The notes: generated from the sequence alone by a model not told the origin. 64,000 nucleotides of DNA from Burkholderia glumae LMG 2196 = ATCC 33617 (GCF_000960995.1 NZ_CP009435.1:3595772-3659771); one strand, 5' to 3'. Positions 52,404 through 61,553 are shown, counted from the first letter of the stretch. A program made the numbers and translations.

Positions 52404-53242
52404 GCGGCCCGCCCCGCCACGGCGACCGGACGGCGCGCCGTGAGCCTGAGCAGCGCGTAGACGACCGCCCAATAGGCCAGGTAGGCAACCAGGTTGGTCA
52501 GCGCCGGATGCGCACGATAGCCGGTCAGCGTCGCGACCAGCGAGCCGAACGTGCTCGAGTCGTCGAGGATCGACGAGGTGTCCCACAGCTGCGCAATGCC
52601 GAGCGGCAGGATTTCCTTGTCGATCAGCTTGTCGACGCCGGCTTCGAACAGGCCTGCGCCGAGGAACAGCAGCATGATTTCCGTGACGCGGAAGAACAGC
52701 CGCCACGAGAACACCTTGCCGCCCAGCTGCAGCACGTAGAAGGTCAGCAGCGCGAGCGCGAAGCCGATCAATACCGCGACCACCTGCGCTCCGCCGACAT
52801 GGCCGGTCTGCCCGAACCCGAGGCCGTAGAGGAAGATCACCGTCTCGCTGCCCTCGCGCGCGATCGCGAGCGCGACCAGCACGGCCACGCCCCACCAGTT
52901 CGCGGTCTTCGTGGTCTCCTGCAGCGATTGCTCCATTTCGCGCTTGAGCGTGCGCCCGTGCCGCTTCATCCAGATCACCATCTGCACGATCAGCACGCAG
53001 GCAACCAGCACCATCGCGGTCTGGAAATAGTCCTGCGCATCGCCGGACAACACTTCGGTGAAGCCGACCAGCGCGGCGCCGAGACCGACCGCCAGCAGCA
53101 GGCCGGCCGCGACGCCGACCCATAGATACGGCAGCCCGCGGCGCGCCTGGGCGTCGCCGTTGCTGAGCCAGGCATAGAGAATGCCCACGACGAGCAGCGC
53201 CTCGACGCTCTCGCGCCAGACGATGAAGATGATTTGACCCAT
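52400..53242 (-). CDS. ftrC: FTR1-type iron permease FtrC
   Basis: 280 residues with seven likely membrane helices. The two iron-binding RExxE motifs are R10-E11-S-V-E14 in VWRESVEALLV and R129-E130-G-S-E133 in AREGSETVIF. It is the inner-membrane iron channel of the FtrABCD system. It sits 59 bp after the cupredoxin gene and overlaps ftrD (ATGA). Confidence 0.94.
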   Translation of the reverse strand: MGQIIFIVWRESVEALLVVGILYAWLSNGDAQARRGLPYLWVGVAAGLLLAVGLGAALVGFTEVLSGDAQDYFQTAMVLVACVLIVQMVIWMKRHGRTLKREMEQSLQETTKTANWWGVAVLVALAIAREGSETVIFLYGLGFGQTGHVGGAQVVAVLIGFALALLTFYVLQLGGKVFSWRLFFRVTEIMLLFLGAGLFEAGVDKLIDKEILPLGIAQLWDTSSILDDSSTFGSLVATLTGYRAHPALTNLVAYLAYWAVVYALLRLTARRPVAVAGRAA

Positions 53243-53301
53243 TGAAACCTCCGTGTACCCCGGCCGCGGCGGGGCCTCCGCGGCCGCACGATAAATCGGG
53301 A

Positions 53302-53640
53302 CTACTTTGCGACGATGACGCCCTGCGCCTGCTGATGGAAATCGTCGAAGAACTTGTACTCGCCGGGCGACTGCGGCGCGATCACGACGAACGATTCGGC
53401 TCCGGGCGCGAGCACCTTCTCCTTGCGCAGTTGGACGCTCTCGAACTCGACCGCACCCTTGCCGGTATTGCGGACCTCGATCTTGAAGCGCTGGCCGGCC
53501 GGCACCTCGATGCGCGCCGGGTTGAGCTTGCCGTCCGCCATCTCCAGCTTGAACGTCGGCAGATCGGCCGCATAAGCGGCAACGTTGGCAGCGGCGGCGA
53601 AGGTGACGAGCGCGGCGGCGAAAATCCTGGGGAATCTCAT
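53302..53640 (-). CDS. ftrB: Periplasmic cupredoxin-like protein FtrB
   Basis: 112 residues from ATG 53640, with a signal peptide (RIFAAALVTFAAAANVAAYA). The mature domain (FKLEMADGKLNPARIEVPAG, SPGEYKFFDDFH) has the cupredoxin_1/EfeO-like fold pattern but no blue-copper cysteine. It is proposed to oxidise ferrous iron handed over by FtrA before FtrC transports it. Second gene of the operon. Confidence 0.88.
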   Translation of the reverse strand: MRFPRIFAAALVTFAAAANVAAYAADLPTFKLEMADGKLNPARIEVPAGQRFKIEVRNTGKGAVEFESVQLRKEKVLAPGAESFVVIAPQSPGEYKFFDDFHQQAQGVIVAK

Positions 53641-53716
53641 TATGTTTCTCGTTGAGGGCGGCACCGTGCGACGCCGCCAGGCCGTGCCGGACGGCGACGC
53701 GCGATACGCAGCGCGA

Positions 53717-54268
53717 TCAGTAACCGCCCTTCTTGCCGATACCCGCGAACGGGAAATCGTATTCGAGCGTAAACGGCTTGAACCACGGGCCCACGCCCGT
53801 TTCCTTGTCGACGTGGCGGCCGAAGGCCAGGTGGCCCGTCTGCATCGGCGGCTTCACCGTCATCGACAGATGGTACTTGCCCGGGCCGTCGAGCTTGACG
53901 TTGTCGCCATAGTGCGGGCCGTCGTTCGCGACCATGCCCATCAGGTTGCCTTCCGCCTTCCACTTCGCGTCACCCTGCTTGGTCAGCTTGTACTCGACCT
54001 GCAGATACGGCATCCAGTCGCCCTCGGCGAAGCCCGTCGGGTTGTTCTTCACCGCATGAATGTCGGTCTCGAGATGAATGTCGGAATCCGATGCCTTGCG
54101 CATCATGCCTTCCGGTTCCATCGTGATCGGCTGCAGATACACGACGCCGACTTCCATGCCACCCTGGATCTGCTGCTTGCCGATCGGATACTCCGCCGCC
54201 GATGCCGACATCGCGACAAGCGCCGCCGCCACGGCAATCCCGCTACGGGTGAAGGATGAAGCGAACAT
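53717..54268 (-). CDS. ftrA: Periplasmic iron-binding protein FtrA (P19/Tp34 family)
   Basis: 183 residues with a signal peptide ending near SASAAEYPIG. P19-family features are KQQIQGGMEVGVVYLQPI with methionine-rich TMEPEGMMRK, DSDIHLETDIHAVKNN and GFAEGDWMPYL; the Met, His and Glu residues bind copper and iron in homologues. First gene of the ftrABCD operon, directly behind a Fur-like site. Confidence 0.92.
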   Translation of the reverse strand: MFASSFTRSGIAVAAALVAMSASAAEYPIGKQQIQGGMEVGVVYLQPITMEPEGMMRKASDSDIHLETDIHAVKNNPTGFAEGDWMPYLQVEYKLTKQGDAKWKAEGNLMGMVANDGPHYGDNVKLDGPGKYHLSMTVKPPMQTGHLAFGRHVDKETGVGPWFKPFTLEYDFPFAGIGKKGGY

Positions 54269-54364
54269 TGAAACTCCTTGTTTTTATCGTCTGGTGAACT
54301 GAAACACCTCGCGAATGCTCACGAACGCTCGTGACGCAATTGGCGATGCGGGTAACTACGAAAG

Positions 54365-54387
54365 TTAATGCGAACCATTCTCAATAA
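54365..54387 (-). promoter_or_regulatory. Fur box upstream of ftrA
   Basis: On the minus strand TTATTGAGAATGGTTCGCATTAAC (written in two parts: TTATTGAGAATG and GTTCGCATTAAC), about 100 bp before ftrA. It shares TTCGCATTAAC with the bfd site. This predicts iron-repressed ftrABCD. Confidence 0.6.
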
Positions 54388-54480
54388 TTCGCGAGTGTAG
54401 CATCGATTCGCCTCGCGAACCAAGCGGAAAGAAATTCAAGCCATTGATGTAGAAAGGTTTTCGGAAGTTTCGTGGGGTGC

Positions 54481-54515
54481 TCCGCCGTGCCGGCCTGCGA
54501 GGCCGGCATGGCGGA
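54481..54515 (-). terminator. Long hairpin just after uvrB
   Basis: TCCGCCGTGCCGGCCT (54481-54496) pairs with AGGCCGGCATGGCGGA (54500-54515), 16 bp with one wobble and a three-base loop. No T tract follows on either strand. It lies 11 bp past the uvrB stop and probably ends or protects that transcript. Confidence 0.5.
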
Positions 54516-54525
54516 ATCGGCGTGC

Positions 54526-56616
54526 TCAGCCGGCGCCGCTCACGTGATCGCCGACATTGGCGCCGAACACTCGCTCGCGCAGCAGCGCGAGCTGGTCGCG
54601 GGTCTGGGCCGCCTTCTCGAATTCGAGGTTCTTCGCGTAGTCGGTCATCTGTTTTTCGAGCCGCTTGATTTCCTTCGCCAACTGCTTCTCGGACATGTCC
54701 TCGAATTTCGCGCGCTGCTGCGCCTCCTTCAGCTCGGCGCGCGCCTCGTCGACGTTGTAGACGCCGTCGATGATGTCCTTGATCCGTTTCACCACGCCGC
54801 GCGGCGTGATGCCGAGCTTCTCGTTGTGCGCGATCTGCTTGGCACGGCGCCGCTCGGTCTCGTCGATCGCGCGCCGCATCGAATCGGTCATGTGGTCGGC
54901 ATAGAGGATGGCCTTGCCGTTCACGTTGCGCGCCGCGCGGCCGATGGTCTGGATCAGCGAGCGTTCGGCGCGCAGGAAACCTTCCTTGTCGGCGTCGAGG
55001 ATCGCGACGAGCGACACCTCCGGAATGTCGAGCCCCTCGCGCAGCAGGTTGATCCCGACCAGCACGTCGAAGGTGCCGAGCCGCAGGTCGCGAATGATCT
55101 CGACACGCTCGACGGTATCGATATCGCTGTGCAGATAGCGAACCTTGACACCGTGATCGGCCAGGAACTCGGTGAGCTGTTCGGCCATGCGCTTGGTCAG
55201 CACCGTGATCAGCACACGTTCGCCGGCTTTCACGCGCTCGTTGATTTCGGCCAGCACGTCGTCGACCTGCGAACTCGCGGGACGCACCTCGATCTCGGGA
55301 TCGACGAGCCCGGTCGGCCGCACCACCTGTTCGGCCACCTGGCCGGACACGCGCTGCTCGTAGTCGGCGGGCGTCGCCGACACGAACACGACCTGCCGCA
55401 TCTTGCGTTCGAACTCGGGAAACTTCAGCGGCCGGTTGTCGAGCGCGGACGGCAGGCGAAAGCCGTAGTTGACGAGATTCTCCTTGCGTGCGCGGTCACC
55501 GTTGTACATGCCGTTCAGCTGGCCGATCAGCACATGCGATTCGTCGAGCAGCATCAGCGCGTCGGACGGCAGATAGTCGACCAGCGTCGGCGGCGGCTCA
55601 CCGGGCGCCGCGCCCGAGAAGTGCCGCGAGTAGTTCTCGATGCCCTTGCAGAAGCCGAGTTCCTGCAGCATCTCGAGATCGAAGCGCGTGCGCTGCTCGA
55701 GCCGCTGCGCCTCGACGAGGCGGTTTTCGCGATGGAAGAACTCGAGCCGCTCGCGCAACTCCTCCTTGATCGTCTCGACCGCGCGCATCACGGTGTCGCG
55801 CGGCGTCACGTAGTGCGACGAAGGATAGACGGTAAAGCGCGCGATCTTCTGGCGCACCCGGCCCGTCAGCGGATCGAACAGTTGCAGCGTCTCGACCTCG
55901 TCGTCGAACAGTTCGACGCGCACCGCCATCTCGGCGTGCTCGGCCGGGAAGATGTCGATCGTGTCGCCGCGCACGCGGAACGTGCCGCGCTGGAAGTCCT
56001 GCTCGTTGCGCGTGTATTGCATCGCGATCAGACGCGCGATCACGTCGCGCTGGCCGATCCGGTCGCCATTGCGCAGCGTCAGGATCATCTGGTGGTACTC
56101 GGACGGGTTGCCGATACCGTAGATCGCCGAAACGGTCGCGACGATCACGACGTCGCGCCGCTCCATCAGGCTCTTGGTGGCCGACAGCCGCATCTGCTCG
56201 ATGTGCTCGTTGATCGACGAGTCCTTCTCGATGAACAGGTCGCGCTGCGGCACATAGGCTTCCGGCTGGTAGTAGTCGTAATACGAGACGAAGTACTCGA
56301 CCGCGTTGCGCGGGAAGAACTCGCGAAACTCGGAATAGAGCTGGGCGGCGAGCGTCTTGTTCGGCGCGAACACGATGGCCGGGCGGCCGAGGCGCGCGAT
56401 CGTGTTCGCCATCGTGAAGGTCTTGCCGGACCCGGTCACGCCGAGCAGCGTCTGGAACGACAGGCCGTCCTCGACGCCCTCGACGAGCGTGTCGATCGCA
56501 GTAGGCTGGTCGCCTGCCGGCGGATATGGCTGGTAGAGCTGGAACGGGGAGCCATCGAACTCGACGAACTTCGATTCATCGAGTTCCTCGGCAACTTCGG
56601 GGGAATGTTCGGACAT
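54526..56616 (-). CDS. uvrB: Excinuclease ABC subunit B
   Basis: 696 residues from ATG 56616 (MSEHSPEVAEELDESKFVEF); the reading to 56748 is longer than the family. UvrB is the damage-verifying helicase-like subunit of nucleotide excision repair. Walker A is TGSGKTF near residue 63, the damage-probing beta-hairpin is FVSYYDYYQPEAYVPQRD, the DEAD-type box is LLLDESH, helicase motif VI is QTIGRAARN, and the C-terminal UVR domain binding UvrC is EIKRLEKQMTDYAKNLEFEK. Confidence 0.98.
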   Translation of the reverse strand: MSEHSPEVAEELDESKFVEFDGSPFQLYQPYPPAGDQPTAIDTLVEGVEDGLSFQTLLGVTGSGKTFTMANTIARLGRPAIVFAPNKTLAAQLYSEFREFFPRNAVEYFVSYYDYYQPEAYVPQRDLFIEKDSSINEHIEQMRLSATKSLMERRDVVIVATVSAIYGIGNPSEYHQMILTLRNGDRIGQRDVIARLIAMQYTRNEQDFQRGTFRVRGDTIDIFPAEHAEMAVRVELFDDEVETLQLFDPLTGRVRQKIARFTVYPSSHYVTPRDTVMRAVETIKEELRERLEFFHRENRLVEAQRLEQRTRFDLEMLQELGFCKGIENYSRHFSGAAPGEPPPTLVDYLPSDALMLLDESHVLIGQLNGMYNGDRARKENLVNYGFRLPSALDNRPLKFPEFERKMRQVVFVSATPADYEQRVSGQVAEQVVRPTGLVDPEIEVRPASSQVDDVLAEINERVKAGERVLITVLTKRMAEQLTEFLADHGVKVRYLHSDIDTVERVEIIRDLRLGTFDVLVGINLLREGLDIPEVSLVAILDADKEGFLRAERSLIQTIGRAARNVNGKAILYADHMTDSMRRAIDETERRRAKQIAHNEKLGITPRGVVKRIKDIIDGVYNVDEARAELKEAQQRAKFEDMSEKQLAKEIKRLEKQMTDYAKNLEFEKAAQTRDQLALLRERVFGANVGDHVSGAG

Positions 56617-56755
56617 GAGTCGGAAACCGGGCCGCGTGCAAACAAGCATTCTAGCGCTTCGGTGACGGGCGGGCCGAGCGCCCGCATCGCCCGGTTCGCG
56701 CCCCGATACCTGCAACCACGCGCCGGGCTTTGGCCGAAAGCGCGACACAATTCGC

Positions 56756-56761
56756 TACAAT
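56756..56761 (+). promoter_or_regulatory. -10-like element upstream of the aminotransferase
   Basis: TACAAT within GCTACAATAG, about 112 bp before the ATG. No -35 at ideal spacing. Confidence 0.35.
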
Positions 56762-56872
56762 AGAAAAATTCGCTCCGGCCGCCGCGCTGGCAGTCAGACG
56801 GCGCGGCATCCCGTCTTCGCTCCCGCGTCCGGACCCCGATTTCATTCCACTACTTACTGCTGCGAAATCACC

Positions 56873-58072
56873 ATGTCGCTCTTCTCCGCTGTCGAACTCG
56901 CGCCCCGCGATCCGATCCTGGGCCTCAACGAAGCATTCAACGCCGATACGCGCCCGACCAAGGTGAATCTCGGCGTCGGCGTGTACACCAACGAGGAAGG
57001 CAAGATCCCGCTGCTGCGCGCGGTGCGCGACGCGGAAAAGGCCCGCGTCGAGGCCGGCCTGCCGCGCGGCTACTTGCCGATCGACGGTATTGCCGCCTAC
57101 GACGCTGCGGTGCAGAAGCAGGTGCTCGGCAACGACTCCCCGCTGATCGCGGCAGGCCGCGTCGTGACCGCGCAGGCAATCGGCGGCACGGGCGCGCTGA
57201 AGATCGGCGCAGATTTCCTGCGCATGGTGAACCCCAAGGCCCGCGTGGCGATCAGCAACCCGAGCTGGGAAAACCACCGCGCGCTGTTCGAGATGGCCGG
57301 CTTCCCGGTCGACGTATATCCGTATTACGACGCGGCCACCAACGGCGTGAACTTCGACGCCATGCTCGACGCGCTGAACGGTTACGCGGCCGGCACGATC
57401 GTCGTGCTGCACGCCTGCTGCCACAACCCGACCGGCGTCGACCTGACGGACGCGCAATGGGGCCGCGTCGTCGAAGTGGTCAAGGCGCGCCAGCTCGTGC
57501 CGTTCCTCGACATGGCCTACCAGGGCTTCGGTGAAAGCCTCGAGGCCGACTCGGCCGCCGTGCGCCTGTTCGCCGCCGCCGACCTGAATGTGTTCGTGTC
57601 GTCGTCGTTCTCGAAGTCGTTCTCGCTGTACGGCGAGCGTATTGGCGCATTGTCGATCATCACTGGCAGCAAGGACGAGGCCACGCGCGTGCTGTCGCAG
57701 TTGAAGCGCGTGATCCGCACCAACTACTCGAACCCGCCGACGCACGGCGGGGCGCTCGTCTCCGCGGTGCTGGCCTCGCCGGATCTGTATGCCGCATGGG
57801 TCGAGGAACTCGGCGAAATGCGCGATCGCATCCGCGCGATGCGCAACGGCCTCGTCGAGCGCCTGAAGGCCAGCGGCGTCGACCGCGACTTCAGCTTCAT
57901 CAATGCACAACGCGGCATGTTCTCGTACTCGGGCCTGACGGCCGCGCAGGTCGATCGGCTGCGCGAAGAGTTCGGCATCTACGCCGTGAGCACGGGCCGC
58001 ATCTGCGTGGCCGCGCTCAACACGCGCAACCTCGACGTGGTGGCGAACGCGATCGCGGCAGTGCTGAAGTAA
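56873..58072 (+). CDS. tyrB: Aromatic amino acid / aspartate aminotransferase (class I PLP)
   Basis: 399 residues. The PLP Schiff-base lysine is Lys248 in SSSFSKSFSLYGERIG; HACCHNPTGVD near 180-190 and the PLP-phosphate and ring contacts typical of subgroup I-alpha aspartate aminotransferases are present. It transfers amino groups between aspartate or aromatic amino acids and 2-oxoglutarate. The sequence does not separate AspC from TyrB; tyrB is the common name for the uvrB-linked copy in Burkholderia. Monocistronic, with its own terminator. Confidence 0.9.
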   Translation: MSLFSAVELAPRDPILGLNEAFNADTRPTKVNLGVGVYTNEEGKIPLLRAVRDAEKARVEAGLPRGYLPIDGIAAYDAAVQKQVLGNDSPLIAAGRVVTAQAIGGTGALKIGADFLRMVNPKARVAISNPSWENHRALFEMAGFPVDVYPYYDAATNGVNFDAMLDALNGYAAGTIVVLHACCHNPTGVDLTDAQWGRVVEVVKARQLVPFLDMAYQGFGESLEADSAAVRLFAAADLNVFVSSSFSKSFSLYGERIGALSIITGSKDEATRVLSQLKRVIRTNYSNPPTHGGALVSAVLASPDLYAAWVEELGEMRDRIRAMRNGLVERLKASGVDRDFSFINAQRGMFSYSGLTAAQVDRLREEFGIYAVSTGRICVAALNTRNLDVVANAIAAVLK

Positions 58073-58113
58073 GCGACATCGCCGCGCGGACCTCGCGCGG
58101 CGACATACCGAAG

Positions 58114-58138
58114 ACGCGCTCCCCGGAGCGCGTTTTTT
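58114..58138 (+). terminator. Intrinsic terminator after the aminotransferase
   Basis: ACGCGCTCC (58114-58122) pairs with GGAGCGCGT (58125-58133), then six T. Confidence 0.9.
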
Positions 58139-58345
58139 CATTCCAGCGCCGATGGCACGCCGACGAAAGCGTGCCAACGAAACGCCCGGCAGCAACGTGG
58201 TGGTGGTCAGCGCGGATATCCGACGGGCCTGCCGGCCGTGCGGCCGGTGCCACCGCGCGAGCGGTGCTGCTGTTGTGCAAGAGGCGGACTGCATGGAGCC
58301 GCCAAACGGGCTAAGCTAACTGCTGTCCCAATTCCAGGAGGTCAC

Positions 58346-59317
58346 ATGAATTACAGGCGTTTGGGCCGCTCGGGGCTGCAGGTCAGCGAATTGTCGATCG
58401 GCTCGTGGGTGACATACGGCAATCAGGTCGACCAGCGCGCCGCACGCGAGTCGCTGGCCGCGGCGCGCGACGCCGGCATCAATTTCTTCGACAATGCCGA
58501 GGTGTACGCGCACGGCCAATCCGAGGAGATCATGGGCGAGGCGCTGAAGGCACTCGGCTGGTCGCGCGTCAGCTACGTCGTCTCGACGAAATTCTTCTGG
58601 GGCTTGAACGAAGCCCCGAACCAGTACCACACGCTGAACCGCAAGTACTTGATGGATGCGATCGACGGATCGCTGCGCCGCTTGAAACTCGACTACGTCG
58701 ATCTGGTGTTCTGCCATCGCCCCGATCCGAATACGCCGATCGAGGAAACGGTCTGGGCGATGAGCGACATGATCACGCGCGGCAAGGCGCAGTACTGGGG
58801 CACGTCGGAGTGGAGTGCCGACGAAATCCGGGCCGCCTACGGCATTGCCGAGCGGCACCATCTGCATAAGCCGGTCATGGAACAGCCGCAGTACAACCTG
58901 TTCCATCGGCGTCGCGTCGAGCGGGAATACCGGCGGCTCTACGAGGACATCGGTCTCGGCCTGACGACCTGGAGTCCGCTCGCATCGGGCCTGCTGACCG
59001 GCAAGTACCGCAATGGCGTGCCAGAAGGCAGCCGTGCCGCGGTGCAGGGGTACGACTGGCTACGCGACCAGCTCACGGATCGCGCGAAAAACGACACGGT
59101 TGCCAAGCTCGCCGGCGTCGCGGACGAACTCGGCTGCACTGTCGCCCAGCTCGCGATCGCCTGGGTGCTGAAGAATCCGAACGTCAGCACCGTGATCACC
59201 GGCGCGTCGCACGTCAAGCAGATCGGCGAGAACATGAAGGCGGTCGAGGTGGCGGCGCGGATTTCGCCTGAACTGAAACAACGCATCGAAGAGATCGTCG
59301 GCGATCAGGCGCAGTAG
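58346..59317 (+). CDS. Aldo/keto reductase (Kv-beta-like)
   Basis: 323 residues from ATG 58346, with AGGAGG six bases upstream. TIM-barrel NADPH oxidoreductase: catalytic tetrad Asp50 and Tyr55 in FFDNAEVYAHGQSEEIMG, Lys in VVSTKFFWG near 84 and His in LVFCHRPDPN near 120. NADPH-site segments TWSPLASGLLTGKY and TVITGASHVKQIGENM are present. The pattern is that of the potassium-channel-beta/YghZ subgroup, which reduces aldehydes and methylglyoxal-like compounds; the true substrate is unknown. Confidence 0.9.
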   Translation: MNYRRLGRSGLQVSELSIGSWVTYGNQVDQRAARESLAAARDAGINFFDNAEVYAHGQSEEIMGEALKALGWSRVSYVVSTKFFWGLNEAPNQYHTLNRKYLMDAIDGSLRRLKLDYVDLVFCHRPDPNTPIEETVWAMSDMITRGKAQYWGTSEWSADEIRAAYGIAERHHLHKPVMEQPQYNLFHRRRVEREYRRLYEDIGLGLTTWSPLASGLLTGKYRNGVPEGSRAAVQGYDWLRDQLTDRAKNDTVAKLAGVADELGCTVAQLAIAWVLKNPNVSTVITGASHVKQIGENMKAVEVAARISPELKQRIEEIVGDQAQ

Positions 59318-59328
59318 GCGCCGTCACG

Positions 59329-59334
59329 TACAAT
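59329..59334 (+). promoter_or_regulatory. -10-like element upstream of rlmJ
   Basis: TACAAT in CGTACAATAGCC, about 96 bp before the rlmJ ATG. Confidence 0.35.
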
Positions 59335-59429
59335 AGCCGGCCGCGCGACAGCCATGCATTGGTGCAGCCCTTGCGGCGCCGGCATGGAGTCCGCGGCCGA
59401 TTTCGATTTCATTCGCCTCGTCCACCGCC

Positions 59430-60275
59430 ATGTTCAGTTATCGCCACGCGTTCCATGCCGGCAATCATGCGGATGTGCTCAAGCACGCCGTTGTCGTCCA
59501 GTTGCTCAACTATTTCAACAAGAAAGACAAGTCGTACTGGTACGTCGATACGCATGCGGGCGCGGGAATCTACGCATTGGACGAAGGTTTCGCCACCAAG
59601 ACCGCTGAATATGAAACCGGTATCGCGAAGCTGTGGAACGCGGACAAGCTGCCGGCAGCGCTGGAAACCTATGTCGCCGAGATCCGCTCCTGCAACGACG
59701 CCGGCCAGTTGCGCTATTACCCGGGTTCGCCCTATCTGGCGTGGCGCATGCTGCGCGAGCAGGACCGGATGCGCCTGTTCGAGATGCACAGCACGGAGAT
59801 CGGCGTGCTACGGCACAACTTCCGCGACGCGGGACGCCGCGCCATGATCTATGCAACAGATGGCTTTGAAGGGCTCAAGGCGCTGCTGCCTCCGCCGCCA
59901 CGCCGGGCCATGGTACTGATCGACCCCTCTTACGAGGACAAGCGCGACTACGCACGAACGCTAGGCTGTGTCGAAGAGGGGCTGAAGCGCTTCGCGACCG
60001 GCTGTTACGCAGTCTGGTATCCACAGGTCAAGCGTCCGGAATCCGAACGCTTCCCCGATCACCTGAAACGCCTGCAGCCAAGCAACTGGCTGCATCTGAC
60101 GCTGACTGTGAGCCGCCCGCCCTCGGACGGCTTCGGACTCTATGGCAGCGGAATGTTCATTCTGAACCCGCCTTATACCTTGGCCGAGTCGATGCGCGAG
60201 GCCCTGCCCTATCTCGCCGAGGCCTTGGGGCAGGACGACGGAGCCAGGTTCGGGATCGAATCGCGCAGTGCCTGA
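59430..60275 (+). CDS. rlmJ: 23S rRNA (adenine(2030)-N(6))-methyltransferase
   Basis: 281 residues, matching E. coli RlmJ in length. It begins MFSYRHAFHAGNHADVLKHA, the RlmJ hallmark, followed by the SAM-binding YVDTHAGAGIY (38-48). The N6-adenine methyltransferase motif IV reads DPSY at 165-168 instead of the usual DPPY, with EDKRDY following. It methylates A2030 of free 23S rRNA. Monocistronic. Confidence 0.94.
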   Translation: MFSYRHAFHAGNHADVLKHAVVVQLLNYFNKKDKSYWYVDTHAGAGIYALDEGFATKTAEYETGIAKLWNADKLPAALETYVAEIRSCNDAGQLRYYPGSPYLAWRMLREQDRMRLFEMHSTEIGVLRHNFRDAGRRAMIYATDGFEGLKALLPPPPRRAMVLIDPSYEDKRDYARTLGCVEEGLKRFATGCYAVWYPQVKRPESERFPDHLKRLQPSNWLHLTLTVSRPPSDGFGLYGSGMFILNPPYTLAESMREALPYLAEALGQDDGARFGIESRSA

Positions 60276-60318
60276 GCGGGCATCAGCGCGCCGGGTTGTC
60301 AGGTCGACGCCATCATTC

Positions 60319-60630
60319 CTATTGCCGATAGGACGGCGTCGGCACCCTGATATAGGGCGCCACCACCATCGGTATCTGGTTGTTCTGCTGCAGGCCTGCC
60401 GGCTGCCGGATTTCGGCCGGCGCAACAATCGGGGCCGGGTCGAGCGGCGCCGTCTGCAGCACCACGCCCGAGCGGCCGTCATGAATGCCGGTTTGCGTGT
60501 CGAGCACGACAGGCGGGCGATCCTGCGCGGCCATCGCGCCACGGCTCGCAGCCGCAGCCAGGCAGATCAGTCCGATCGTCACGAGCTTGCGCTTGCCTGG
60601 TCCGCGTCTTGGAGAGTCGTCAAGGCTCAT
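60319..60630 (-). CDS. Hypothetical exported protein, 103 residues
   Basis: A charged N-terminus (MSLDDSPRRGPGKRK) leads into a hydrophobic signal segment (LVTIGLICLAAAASRGAMAA), then a Pro-rich mature part (about 70 residues, ending PYIRVPTPSYRQ). I do not recognise the family. The clear signal peptide and a composition unlike the shadow frames support a real gene. It converges with rlmJ. Confidence 0.65.
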   Translation of the reverse strand: MSLDDSPRRGPGKRKLVTIGLICLAAAASRGAMAAQDRPPVVLDTQTGIHDGRSGVVLQTAPLDPAPIVAPAEIRQPAGLQQNNQIPMVVAPYIRVPTPSYRQ

Positions 60631-60709
60631 ATCGTTCTTCCCTGCTCGAAATTGAGATCGTTAGCGACACAATAGCGCGGCCAGCTTGGCATGTGAGGAA
60701 TTTCGCGCT

Positions 60710-60741
60710 GCAAAAACAAAAGCCCCGACAATTTCGGGGCT
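60710..60741 (-). terminator. Intrinsic terminator after the DUF3563 gene
   Basis: AGCCCCGA (60721-60728) pairs with TCGGGGCT (60734-60741). On the minus strand TTTTGTTTTTG follows the stem, a good terminator. Confidence 0.85.
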
Positions 60742-60786
60742 CGTTTTGCTTCGCACGCTCAACGCATGCCGGAATTCGGTCAAACC

Positions 60787-60933
60787 TTACAGCGAGTAGC
60801 CATTCGTTTCGAGGGCACGGATACGCTGCTCGAGCTGGACGATGTCGCTCGATTCGGCCAGGTACGCTTCGCGACGCTCGCGCTCTGCAGATTCGAACCA
60901 GTAGCTCAGCTTTTCGACGATGTACGCAATCAT
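60787..60933 (-). CDS. Small DUF3563 protein, 48 residues
   Basis: ATG at 60933 with GGAG six bases upstream, stop at 60787. The product starts MIAYIVEKLSYWFESAERER and ends IRALETNGYSL, including AYLAESSDIVQLEQRIRALE, the DUF3563 pattern. It is predicted to be helical and soluble; function unknown. A matched terminator follows the stop by about 45 bp, so it forms its own small transcript. Members of this family are short and easily missed by annotation. Confidence 0.85.
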   Translation of the reverse strand: MIAYIVEKLSYWFESAERERREAYLAESSDIVQLEQRIRALETNGYSL

Positions 60934-61163
60934 GACGTTCTCCAAGGAAGTTTGAGATCCCCCGGTGAATCACTTCAGGGATATCCCGTATAGGGTTATC
61001 CCGAATTATAGCGAGAACGCACCAAGATGCTAATGAAATGCACGAATGTAAGTCATTCCAAATTGGAATTTGTCCGTTAATTAAGCCAAATGTTTGATTT
61101 ATATGGATTTTTATGGATGTAGTCGCATCCGAAAACAGACATTGATACACCGCACGGGTGCAT

Positions 61164-61553
61164 TCACACATCGGCGAGGCGTTCGAGAATCGGGCACTCG
61201 GGTCGATCGTCTCCATGGCAATGGGCCGCCAACCTGGCCAGCGTGTTGCGCATGTCGGTCAGTTCAGCGATCCGGCGATCCAGTTCAGACACATGCTCAA
61301 GGGCAATCGACTTGACCTCTGCGCTCGCACGATCGCGATCCTGCCACAGCGCGAGAAGCTTGCGAACGTCGTCGACAAGGAAGCCGAGCCGACGTGCCTG
61401 CCGAATGAACGTCAACGAATGGATTTCGTTTTCGTGATACGTGCGGTAGCCGGCATCGGTTCGCTGTGCCGGCTCGATCAGGCCCACGCTTTCGTAGTAA
61501 CGGATCATCTTCGCGCTGACACCCGAGGCGCGAGCGGCTTCACCAATATTCAC
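61164..61553 (-). CDS. cueR: MerR family Cu(I)-responsive regulator (CueR type)
   Basis: 129 residues from GTG 61553, chosen because GGGAG lies four bases upstream and the protein then begins NIGEAARASGVSAKMIRYYE as in CueR; a TTG at 61571 would add six. The MerR helix-turn-helix is followed by a dimerisation coiled coil, and the metal loop has Cys112 and Cys120 in CHGDDRPEC, the CX7C of monovalent coin-metal sensors. CueR activates copper efflux genes; none is in the window. Confidence 0.88.
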   Translation of the reverse strand: MNIGEAARASGVSAKMIRYYESVGLIEPAQRTDAGYRTYHENEIHSLTFIRQARRLGFLVDDVRKLLALWQDRDRASAEVKSIALEHVSELDRRIAELTDMRNTLARLAAHCHGDDRPECPILERLADV

